DNA of 64,000 bases. Origin: Brucellaceae bacterium (GTDB lineage: Bacteria > Pseudomonadota > Alphaproteobacteria > Rhizobiales > Rhizobiaceae). Position numbers and translations under genes: made by a program. The notes under the pieces were generated by a model that was given only the letters and a program-made list of their open reading frames with translations, was not told the DNA's origin and did not search any database. Of this stretch, positions 8,931-15,760 are shown one piece after another (position 1 is the first letter of the stretch; each line of letters starts with the position of its first letter). The stretch lies in NCBI GenBank assembly GCA_020637775.1, contig JACKJV010000004.1, positions 124,001 to 188,000 on the forward strand. The letters run 5' to 3'.

Positions 8931-9401
8931 TCAGCCGGCAACCCTCTCAAGCATGGCAATGAAGCGGCGGCTTTCCTCCGTGCCGCCAAGCTTCTCGATC
9001 ATGCGGTTTTCATGGTCGCGCCAGACACCCGCCATGGTCTGGACAAAGCGCTCGCCCTTCGGCGTCAGGTAAAGGGAATAGGATCTGCGGTCGGTATCGG
9101 TCTTGCGCCGTTCGGCCAGCCCGCGCTTCTCCAGACCGTCCATCAGCGCGACCAGGTTGGCCGGCTTGACGCCGAGCGCCTCGGCGATTTCCGATTGCTT
9201 GCTGCCGGGCTGGCGGGCGATCAGCGCCAGGGCAGAGAACTCGGCCGGGCGCAACTTCAGTCTGGAAAAGCTCTCGGCGAAGTCCTGAAAGACGGCAAGC
9301 TGGGCGCGGCGCAACTTGTAGCCAATGATCGTGTCGAGCGGGGGAACAGCTTCGGCGACCTCTTTCTGTTCCGCATCCGCACGAATCGCTTCCTGATTCA
9401 T
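8931..9401 (-). CDS. MarR family transcriptional regulator
   Basis: This is a winged-helix MarR regulator of 156 residues. The recognition region KQSEIAEALGVKPANLVALM is followed by a wing with TDRRSYSLYLTPKG. An ATG 45 bp further upstream (9446) is in frame but overlaps a TATAAT hexamer. The ATG at 9401 is preceded by AAAGGACGAC, a good ribosome-binding site, and is preferred. The gene is divergent from boxC across a 290-bp region, so it could sense an aromatic acid or CoA ester and act on box genes, as MarR proteins such as BadR do. Alternatively it regulates itself or the convergent RND pump. The ligand is unknown. Confidence 0.85.
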   Translation of the reverse strand: MNQEAIRADAEQKEVAEAVPPLDTIIGYKLRRAQLAVFQDFAESFSRLKLRPAEFSALALIARQPGSKQSEIAEALGVKPANLVALMDGLEKRGLAERRKTDTDRRSYSLYLTPKGERFVQTMAGVWRDHENRMIEKLGGTEESRRFIAMLERVAG

Positions 9402-9444
9402 GCTGTCGTCCTTTCTCGGCCGCGACCATAAATCATGGTTCATC

Positions 9445-9450
9445 ATTATA
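9445..9450 (-). promoter_or_regulatory. Perfect -10 hexamer (TATAAT) for the MarR gene
   Basis: Read on the minus strand, TATAAT occupies 9450-9445 and runs directly into an in-frame ATG. Transcription would begin about 7 nt further on (near 9438), which excludes that ATG and leaves a leader of about 37 nt before the chosen start at 9401. No convincing -35 was found. Confidence 0.5.
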
Positions 9451-9517
9451 ACATAGGCAAACTTTGCCGGGACTGTGCGGGCGGGAACGGGAATGTCCCG
9501 AAAGAGCGATGCAGCCG

Positions 9518-9548
9518 TTCATACGGAAAAAAAATGCAATATATTGCA
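9518..9548 (+). promoter_or_regulatory. boxC promoter with TGCA-N6-TGCA operator (site A)
   Basis: TGCAATATATTGCA at 9535-9548 is a perfect palindrome, and with its flanking A and T it is 16 bp long. Inside it lies TATATT (9540-9545), a good -10, preceded 16 bp earlier by TTCATA (9518-9523) as a modest -35. The operator would therefore cover the -10 of boxC. TGCA repeats are, from memory, the recognition element of the BoxR/BzdR regulators, and boxR is at the end of this operon. Transcription from here gives a leader of about 140 nt before boxC. Confidence 0.6.
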
Positions 9549-9638
9549 TATCACTGTTTTTCCCGATTATCGTTCAAGGCCATGATTTTAAACAGAAATG
9601 CTTCGCAATGATGATTTTTCGATTCAGCACTGGATTTA

Positions 9639-9652
9639 TGCAGTAAAGTGCA
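9639..9652 (+). promoter_or_regulatory. Second BoxR-type operator before boxC (site B)
   Basis: TGCAGTAAAGTGCA has the same TGCA-N6-TGCA spacing as site A. It lies 104 bp downstream of site A, about ten helical turns, and 41 bp before the boxC start codon. It could act as a roadblock or support looping with site A. An in-frame GTG (9648) lies within it but has no ribosome-binding site. Confidence 0.5.
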
Positions 9653-9692
9653 CTATGTTCGCCCTCAATCAGAACAGCGGAGGGATGCCGCG

Positions 9693-11357
9693 ATGAGCAA
9701 GATCATCGATTTCCAGACCAACCCGGACCAATACAAGCATTGGCGCATCGACATTGACGGCGATGTCGCCCGCCTGATCATGGACGTCAACGAGGATGCC
9801 ACCCTGTTCGAGGGTTACCAGCTCAAGCTCAATTCCTATGACCTGGGCGTCGATATCGAACTGGCCGACGCCGTGCAGCGGTTGCGCTTCGAGCATCCGG
9901 AAGTGAAGGCGGTGGTGATGCAGTCGGGCAAGGACCGCGTTTTCTGTGCCGGCGCCAACATCCGCATGCTGGGTGGCGCCGCCCATGCGCACAAGGTGAA
10001 TTTCTGCAAGTTCACCAACGAGACGCGCAACACGTTCGAGGCGGCGGGCGCCGAAAGCGGCCAGTACTATATCGCCGCGGTCAAGGGCGCCTGCGCGGGC
10101 GGCGGCTATGAACTGGCGCTGGCCTGCGACCACATCATCCTCACCGATGACGGCTCCTCGTCCGTCGCGCTGCCGGAAGTGCCGCTGCTGGCCGTGCTGC
10201 CGGGCACGGGCGGTCTCACCCGCGTGACCGACAAGCGCAAGGTGCGCCGCGACCTGGCCGATGTGTTCTGCTCCATCGAGGAGGGAGTGCGCGGCAAGAA
10301 GGCCAGGGACTGGCGGCTCGTGGACGAGGTGGTCGCCAATTCGAAATTTGACGAGGCGGTGGCCGAGCGGGCGAGGGCGTTCGCCGCGCAGTCCGACCGT
10401 CCGTCCGATGCCAGGGGCGTCAAGCTGACGCCGCTTGACCGGACCATTCATGAGGATGGTTCGTTGTCCTACACCACGGTCGAGGTTGCCATCGACCGCG
10501 ACAAGCGGCTTGCGACGCTGACCATTTCCGGCCCGCAGGACGATGCTCCGGCCGATGCGGCAGCACTTCATGCGGCCGGTGCGGATGGCTGGATGCTGCG
10601 CTGCGCGCGCGAACTGGACGACGCGATCCTGCACCTGCGCCTGAACGAACTGGAAGTCGGCGTTCTGGTGATCCGCACCCAGGGCGACCCGGAGAAAGTC
10701 GTCGCGCACGAGAAGACCGTGCTGGACAATGCCGGTTCCGACTGGTTCGCCCGCGAGATCGCGCTGTACTGGAAGCGCGTGCTCAAGCGTCTCGATCTCA
10801 CCTCGCGTTCGCTGGTGGCGCTGGTCGAGCCGGGCTCCTGCTTTGCCGGAACGCTGGCCGAGATCCTCTTTGCCGTCGACCGGTCCTACATGGGCGAGGG
10901 CGAGTTCGAGGGCGACAACCGCCCGGTCGCCACGATCCGGCTGACGGAGGCCAATTTCGGCCCCTATCCGATGTCGAACGACCTGACACGCCTGCAGACC
11001 CGCTTCCTGGGCGAGCCGGAGCGGGTGGATGGCGCCAAGGCCCGTATGGGCGAAGCGCTGGAGGCGGAAGAGGCATCCGATCTCGGCCTCGTCACCTTTG
11101 CCTTCGACGATATCGACTGGGAGGACGAGGTCCGCATCTTCCTCGAAGAGCGCGCTTCCTTCTCGCCCGATGCAATGACCGCGATGGAAGCGAACCTGCG
11201 CTTCGCCGGTCCGGAAACGATGGAAACGCGCATCTTCGGGCGTCTGACCGCCTGGCAGAACTGGGTGTTCCAGCGTCCGAATGCCGTCGGCCCGGAAGGC
11301 GCGTTGCAGCGCTACGGCACCGGCCAGCGCGGCAATTACGACATGCGGCGCGTGTGA
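9693..11357 (+). CDS. boxC: 2,3-epoxybenzoyl-CoA dihydrolase BoxC
   Basis: This ring-opening enzyme of aerobic benzoyl-CoA degradation (554 residues) converts 2,3-epoxybenzoyl-CoA to 3,4-dehydroadipyl-CoA semialdehyde and formate. It is a tandem crotonase-fold protein. The first domain has GKDRVFCAGANIRMLGG, for CoA binding and the oxyanion hole (about residues 82-98), and GGYELALACDHI. The second domain has LVALVEPGSCFAGTLAEI. Length and order match BoxC of other proteobacteria. The start at 9693 was chosen because GGAGGG lies about 8 bases upstream; earlier in-frame starts lack such a site. It is the first gene of the boxCBA operon and is followed 92 bp later by boxB. Confidence 0.96.
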   Translation: MSKIIDFQTNPDQYKHWRIDIDGDVARLIMDVNEDATLFEGYQLKLNSYDLGVDIELADAVQRLRFEHPEVKAVVMQSGKDRVFCAGANIRMLGGAAHAHKVNFCKFTNETRNTFEAAGAESGQYYIAAVKGACAGGGYELALACDHIILTDDGSSSVALPEVPLLAVLPGTGGLTRVTDKRKVRRDLADVFCSIEEGVRGKKARDWRLVDEVVANSKFDEAVAERARAFAAQSDRPSDARGVKLTPLDRTIHEDGSLSYTTVEVAIDRDKRLATLTISGPQDDAPADAAALHAAGADGWMLRCARELDDAILHLRLNELEVGVLVIRTQGDPEKVVAHEKTVLDNAGSDWFAREIALYWKRVLKRLDLTSRSLVALVEPGSCFAGTLAEILFAVDRSYMGEGEFEGDNRPVATIRLTEANFGPYPMSNDLTRLQTRFLGEPERVDGAKARMGEALEAEEASDLGLVTFAFDDIDWEDEVRIFLEERASFSPDAMTAMEANLRFAGPETMETRIFGRLTAWQNWVFQRPNAVGPEGALQRYGTGQRGNYDMRRV

Positions 11358-11377
11358 CGCGACCGCAACGGATTTTG

Positions 11378-11399
11378 CCGGGCGCGGACGCGTGCCCGG
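11378..11399 (+). other. Intercistronic stem-loop between boxC and boxB
   Basis: CCGGGCGCG (11378-11386) pairs with CGTGCCCGG (11391-11399), with one G-U pair and a GACG loop. No uridine run follows, so it is more likely an mRNA-processing or stability element than a terminator. Confidence 0.45.
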
Positions 11400-11449
11400 A
11401 CTTCCCCTCGACCGGGAACCTCGACGTCAATATCGAACGGGAGTGAACG

Positions 11450-12901
11450 ATGGCAGACATGATGAATGTGTCCTATGACACGCTGATCCCCAACAATGTG
11501 GGCCTTTCCAGCGACCGGCGCGTGCTCAAGGCGCTGGAAAAGTGGCATCCGGGCTATATCAACTGGTGGAACGACCTGATCCCGGAAAACTTCCAGAAGA
11601 GCCTGGTCTACCTGCGTACCGCCGTGTCGGTCGATCCGCAGGGGTGGGCCAAGTTCGACTACGTGAAGATGCCGGAATACCGCTGGGGCGTGCTTCTTGC
11701 GCCGCAGGTGGAAAACCGCATCATTCCGTGCGGCGAGCATTACGGCGAACCGGCCTGGCAGGAAGTGCCGGGCGAGTATCGCGCGCTTCTGCGCCGCCTG
11801 ATCGTCATCCAGGGCGATACGGAGCCGGCATCGGTGGAGCAGCAGCGCTTCCTGGGCAAGACCGCCCCGTCGCTCTACGACATGCGCAACCTTTTCCAGG
11901 TCAACGTCGAGGAAGGACGCCACCTCTGGGCGATGGTCTACCTGCTGCACAAATATTTCGGCGCCGACGGCCGCGAGGAAGCCGACGACCTGCTGCGCCG
12001 TCAGTCCGGTTCTGACGAGGCACCGCGCATGCTTGGTGCGTTCAACGAGGAAACGCCGGACTGGCTGTCCTTCTTCATGTTCACCTATTTCACCGACCGT
12101 GACGGCAAGATGCAGCTTGAATCGCTGGCCCAGTCGGGCTTCGATCCGCTGAGCCGCACCTGCCGCTTCATGCTGACGGAGGAAGCGCACCACATGTTCG
12201 TGGGCGAGACCGGTGTCGGCCGCACGATCCAGCGCACCTGCGAGGTGATGAACGAGCACGGCATCACCGATCCGTTCGACACCGACAAGATCCGCGCGCT
12301 CGGCGTCATCGACCTTCCGACGATCCAGAAGAAGCTGAACCTGCACTACACGCTGTCACTGGACCTGTTCGGCTCGGAAATCTCGACCAACGCGGCCAAT
12401 TCGTTCAACTGGGGCCTGAAGGGCCGTTATCGCGAAAACAAGCTGGAGGACGATCACCAGCTCAAGAACGCGACCTATCCGGTGGCCGAGTTCGACGGCA
12501 AGCAGATCCTGGTGAAGGACGTCAACGCGATTTCGGCGATCAACATGCGCCTGCGCGACGACTATACGGAGGATGCGCGCGGCGGTGTGCGTCGCTGGAA
12601 CCAGATCATCCGCAAGCACAATGTGGACTTCGAGCTCAACCTGCCGCACGAGGCATTCCACCGCCATATCGGCACCTTCTCCGGGGCGCCGATCACGCCG
12701 GAAGGCCTGGTCATCAGCCGCGAGGAGTGGGACAGCCGCCGCGATGAATGGCTGCCGTCGAAGGCCGATGGCGATTTCATCCAGTCGCTGATGAAGCCGG
12801 TTTTCGAGCCGGGCAAGTTCGCCGGCTGGATCGCTCCGCCGAAAGTGGGTATCGACAACAAGCCAGGCGACTTCGAATACGTCAAGCTGCACATGGCCTG
12901 A
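11450..12901 (+). CDS. boxB: Benzoyl-CoA 2,3-epoxidase, di-iron subunit BoxB
   Basis: This oxygenase component (483 residues) inserts oxygen into benzoyl-CoA to give the 2,3-epoxide. All six candidate di-iron ligands are visible: Glu125, Glu155 and His158 in the first half, and Asp216, Glu245 and His248 in the second. As I recall, the Azoarcus ligands are at 120, 150, 153, 211, 240 and 243, a constant offset of five. Length matches the family. It depends on electrons from BoxA, whose gene is 124 bp downstream. A ribosome-binding site (GGGAG, about 7 nt upstream) supports the start. Confidence 0.97.
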   Translation: MADMMNVSYDTLIPNNVGLSSDRRVLKALEKWHPGYINWWNDLIPENFQKSLVYLRTAVSVDPQGWAKFDYVKMPEYRWGVLLAPQVENRIIPCGEHYGEPAWQEVPGEYRALLRRLIVIQGDTEPASVEQQRFLGKTAPSLYDMRNLFQVNVEEGRHLWAMVYLLHKYFGADGREEADDLLRRQSGSDEAPRMLGAFNEETPDWLSFFMFTYFTDRDGKMQLESLAQSGFDPLSRTCRFMLTEEAHHMFVGETGVGRTIQRTCEVMNEHGITDPFDTDKIRALGVIDLPTIQKKLNLHYTLSLDLFGSEISTNAANSFNWGLKGRYRENKLEDDHQLKNATYPVAEFDGKQILVKDVNAISAINMRLRDDYTEDARGGVRRWNQIIRKHNVDFELNLPHEAFHRHIGTFSGAPITPEGLVISREEWDSRRDEWLPSKADGDFIQSLMKPVFEPGKFAGWIAPPKVGIDNKPGDFEYVKLHMA

Positions 12902-12936
12902 CGGACAGCGCACGGCGCGCGGTACCGGACAGGACG

Positions 12937-12962
12937 GGGGCATGGCTGCCATGCCATGCCCC
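12937..12962 (+). other. Strong intercistronic stem-loop between boxB and boxA
   Basis: GGGGCATGGC (12937-12946) pairs perfectly over 10 bp with GCCATGCCCC (12953-12962) around a 6-nt loop. There is no uridine run. The element could limit read-through into boxA or protect the 3' end of the boxB message, making the oxygenase more abundant than its reductase. Confidence 0.6.
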
Positions 12963-13025
12963 TCACGGCCGCATAACCCGCCAGAACAACGACGGCGCCC
13001 AAGCGCCGCGACCGAGGGATGAACC

Positions 13026-14228
13026 ATGACCAAGCCGCTCAAGCAGCATCTCATCGATCCGGAGATCTGCATTCGCTGCTATACGTGTGAAAACACCTGC
13101 CCGATCCAGGCCATCACCCATGACGACCTGAATGTCGTGGTGGATTTCGACAAGTGCAATTTCTGCATGGACTGCATTCCCGTCTGCCCCACCGGTTCGA
13201 TCGATGAATGGCGGGTCGTGACGACCCCCTACACGCTGGAGGAACAGTTCTCCTGGGAAGAACTGCCTGCGCAGGAAGAGATCGCAGCCGGCGAAGGGAG
13301 CGCGGAAAGCGGCACGTCCATCGAGGCGCTCGATGACGAAATGGCCAAGCTCCTGGCCGAGGCCCATGCCGGGGCGGGCGGGCGTTCGCGCGCGCCGGAC
13401 ACCGCCGCCAAGCCGACGGTCAATCTCTACACGCTTTCAAAGCCGGCCAAGGCGCGTGTGACCGGCAATTACCGCCTCACGGCGGAAGGCGCCGACAGCG
13501 ATGTGCGCCACATCATCCTGGATTTCGGCAACCAGCCGATGCCGGTGCTGGAAGGCCAGTCGATCGGCATCATCGCGCCAGGCACGGATGCCAATGGCAA
13601 GCCGCACCTGCCGCGCCTTTATTCGGTGTCGAGCCCGCGCGATGGCGAGCGGCCCAATTACAACAACGTCTCGCTGACGGTGAAGCGGGAAGACAGGGGC
13701 GTGTGCTCCAACCATGTCTGCGACCTGAAGATCGGTGACGAGGTGGATGTGACCGGGCCGTTCGGCTCGACCTTCCTCATGCCGGAAGATCCGCAGGCGC
13801 GGTTGCTGATGATCTGCACGGGCACCGGCTCGGCGCCGTTCCGCGCCTTCACCATGCGCCGCCAGCGCACGGTCGGCGCCCATGGTGGCACGATGACGCT
13901 GTTTTTCGGCGCGCGCTCGCCCGATTGCCTGCCTTATTTCGGGCCGTTGAACAAGGTTCCCAATCGCGTGCTGAACAAGCACCTCGTCTTCTCCCGCATT
14001 CCTGGCGCGCCGAAGGAATATGTGCAGGACCGGCTGAACGTGGAAGCCGAGGAGATCGGCGAATTGCTCGGCGACCCGAATACCCATATCTACATTTGCG
14101 GCCTGCGCGGCATGGAAGAGGGTGTGGAAAAAGCGCTTACCAATATTGCGGAAAGCACCGGGGTGGAGTGGATTTCCCTGCGGGATGCCATGCGCGAACA
14201 GGGACGCTACCATGTCGAGACCTATTGA
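13026..14228 (+). CDS. boxA: Benzoyl-CoA 2,3-epoxidase, reductase subunit BoxA
   Basis: This iron-sulfur flavoprotein (400 residues) passes electrons from NADPH to BoxB. The N terminus carries two [4Fe-4S] motifs, Cys15-18-21-25 and Cys44-47-50-54. A variable acidic linker (about residues 75-125) leads to a ferredoxin-NADP reductase module. That module has the flavin motif RLYSVSSP (about 198-205) and the nucleotide motif ICTGTGSAPFRAF (about 262-274). The C terminus ends in aromatic HVETY, consistent with a terminal aromatic stacking on FAD as in ferredoxin-NADP reductases. It overlaps the following thioesterase gene by 17 bp. Confidence 0.96.
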   Translation: MTKPLKQHLIDPEICIRCYTCENTCPIQAITHDDLNVVVDFDKCNFCMDCIPVCPTGSIDEWRVVTTPYTLEEQFSWEELPAQEEIAAGEGSAESGTSIEALDDEMAKLLAEAHAGAGGRSRAPDTAAKPTVNLYTLSKPAKARVTGNYRLTAEGADSDVRHIILDFGNQPMPVLEGQSIGIIAPGTDANGKPHLPRLYSVSSPRDGERPNYNNVSLTVKREDRGVCSNHVCDLKIGDEVDVTGPFGSTFLMPEDPQARLLMICTGTGSAPFRAFTMRRQRTVGAHGGTMTLFFGARSPDCLPYFGPLNKVPNRVLNKHLVFSRIPGAPKEYVQDRLNVEAEEIGELLGDPNTHIYICGLRGMEEGVEKALTNIAESTGVEWISLRDAMREQGRYHVETY

Positions 14229-14652
14229 AGACGCCAAGGTCTTCACCCATGCGATCCGCGTCGGCTGGGCCGATTGCGACCCGGCGCGGATCGCCTATAC
14301 CGGACGCATTCCCTATTTCGCGCTGGAGGCCATCGATGCCTGGTGGGAAGCAAATGTGGGCGAGGACTGGTTCCGCATGAACATCGACAGCGGGATCGGC
14401 ACGCCTTTCGTCCACCTGTCTGTCGATTTCCGGTCTCCGGTGACGCCGCGCCATGCATTGGAATGCCAGGTGCGCCTGTTGCGCCTCGGCGAGAGTTCTG
14501 TCCGGTTTTCCGTCCAGGGCTTCCAGGACGAAACGCTCTGTTTCGAGGGCGAATTCGTGGAGGTCTTCGTCGATGCCAAAACGCATCTCTCAAAGATCAA
14601 GGCGCCCGCTTCCGTTCGGGAGAAAATCGCCCATCTGGCCATCAGCGCCTGA
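14212..14652 (+). CDS. 4HBT-type acyl-CoA thioesterase of the box operon
   Basis: This is a hotdog-fold thioesterase of 146 residues. Its N terminus carries the 4-hydroxybenzoyl-CoA thioesterase motif WADCDPARIAYTG, in which the second aspartate is the usual catalytic residue. The ATG at 14212 lies inside the boxA 3' end (17-bp overlap), so it is translated with BoxA. In box clusters such enzymes are thought to release CoA from dead-end or unwanted aryl-CoA esters. Hydrolysis of benzoyl-CoA or of substituted analogues is therefore likely, but the substrate cannot be read from the sequence. Confidence 0.85.
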   Translation: MSRPIEDAKVFTHAIRVGWADCDPARIAYTGRIPYFALEAIDAWWEANVGEDWFRMNIDSGIGTPFVHLSVDFRSPVTPRHALECQVRLLRLGESSVRFSVQGFQDETLCFEGEFVEVFVDAKTHLSKIKAPASVREKIAHLAISA

Positions 14653-14677
14653 TTTGCGGAGCGGAATCGCGCTCTTG

Positions 14678-14745
14678 GGCATTATAACGCAGCTTGCTGT
14701 CGCCCGGCCCGTGCATTATTCTGCACCGGATGGGAAAGTAATGCA
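14678..14745 (+). promoter_or_regulatory. boxR promoter with BoxR-type operators (site C)
   Basis: TGCATTATTCTGCA (14712-14725) has the TGCA-N6-TGCA form. TTGCTG (14694-14699) and TATTCT (14717-14722) form a promoter with an ideal 17-bp spacer, so the operator sits on the -10. A third TGCA at 14742-14745 is exactly 20 bp after the second. A degenerate copy, GGCATTATAACGCA, lies at 14678-14691. The arrangement implies autoregulation of boxR independently of the boxC promoter. Confidence 0.6.
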
Positions 14746-14757
14746 CCGGGGCCGGCG

Positions 14758-15660
14758 ATGTTGAAACGGGCAAGCGACGGCATGGGTCCGCAAGGGGAGG
14801 ATGGCGCGATCGCGGAATTCATTGCCATGGTTGGCGAGCGTGTGCGGATGGCGCGCAACCGCAAGGGCATTTCGCGGCGCCAGCTTTCCGAATTGTCGGG
14901 CGTATCGCAGCGCTACCTGGCGCAACTGGAGGGTGGCGACGGCAATGTCTCGATCGCGCTCTTGCGAAAGATCGCCAATTCGCTGGACTTCGAGGTGGAA
15001 TGGCTGGTCGGGCGCGACGATCCCTGGACATCCGATGCGATCACGCTGATGCGCCTGTTCCGCCAGGCGACGCGCGACCAGCGGGCGCGGGTCATGGAAA
15101 TCCTCGATCCCAATGACACGGGTACGCGGCGGGCCGGCCGCGTGGCGCTGATCGGCCTGCGCGGGGCGGGTAAATCCACGCTCGGGCGCATGACGGCGGA
15201 AAAACTCGGTGTCGCCTTCGTCGAACTCAACCAGGTGATCGAGGAAGTGGCCGGCATGCCGGTGGACGAGGTGATCGCCCTTTACGGACAGGAAGGCTAT
15301 CGCAGGCTGGAAAAGCAGGCGCTGGTCAATCTCGTGGCGACCCACGAGCAGCTTGTGCTGGCGGTGGCCGGCGGCATCGTGTCCGAGCCCGATACCTACA
15401 ATTACCTGCTGCGTCATTGCCACACGATCTGGCTGAAGGCGGCGCCGGAGGAACACATGGCGCGCGTGCGCGGCCAGGGCGACGAACGGCCCATGGCCGG
15501 CAATCCGGCGGCGATGGATGAACTGAAGTCCATCCTGACCAGCCGCGAAGCGCTTTATGCCAAGGCGGAAGCCATGGTCGATACGTCCGGCAGTTCGGTC
15601 GATGGCAGCATGGAGGCGGTTGTCGAGGCGATCCGCGAAAACGGTTTCCTGCCGGACTGA
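14758..15660 (+). CDS. boxR: BoxR: XRE-type HTH regulator fused to a shikimate-kinase-like domain
   Basis: This is the benzoyl-CoA-responsive transcriptional regulator of the box pathway (300 residues). The N-terminal Cro/C1-type helix-turn-helix (about residues 25-80) reads GISRRQLSELSGVSQRYLAQ. A linker (about 90-125) leads to a shikimate-kinase-like domain with the P-loop GLRGAGKST (133-141), which in BoxR/BzdR serves as the effector-binding module. Family knowledge says it represses until benzoyl-CoA binds. The ATG at 14758 is 12 bp after a TGCA element; a later ATG (codon 9) is possible. The gene is co-directional with boxCBA, 105 bp downstream of the thioesterase gene. Confidence 0.95.
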   Translation: MLKRASDGMGPQGEDGAIAEFIAMVGERVRMARNRKGISRRQLSELSGVSQRYLAQLEGGDGNVSIALLRKIANSLDFEVEWLVGRDDPWTSDAITLMRLFRQATRDQRARVMEILDPNDTGTRRAGRVALIGLRGAGKSTLGRMTAEKLGVAFVELNQVIEEVAGMPVDEVIALYGQEGYRRLEKQALVNLVATHEQLVLAVAGGIVSEPDTYNYLLRHCHTIWLKAAPEEHMARVRGQGDERPMAGNPAAMDELKSILTSREALYAKAEAMVDTSGSSVDGSMEAVVEAIRENGFLPD

Positions 15661-15760
15661 CAGCGAGGCAGTCTCTCGCCCACCTTGCCCGTTGACTTTC
15701 CAGGCCGGTGGATGAAACATTCGCGGCAGTCAGGGGCGTCAACCACAGCGGGAGGTTTCC

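Noticed and set aside
9464..9646. A 60-codon frame in the marR/boxC intergenic region
   Set aside because: It runs through operator site A and the presumed boxC promoter, has no ribosome-binding site, and its AT-rich stretch is better explained as regulatory DNA.
9648..9692. Upstream GTG start for boxC giving 15 extra residues
   Set aside because: The GTG lies inside operator site B and lacks a ribosome-binding site, while the ATG at 9693 has GGAGGG at good spacing.
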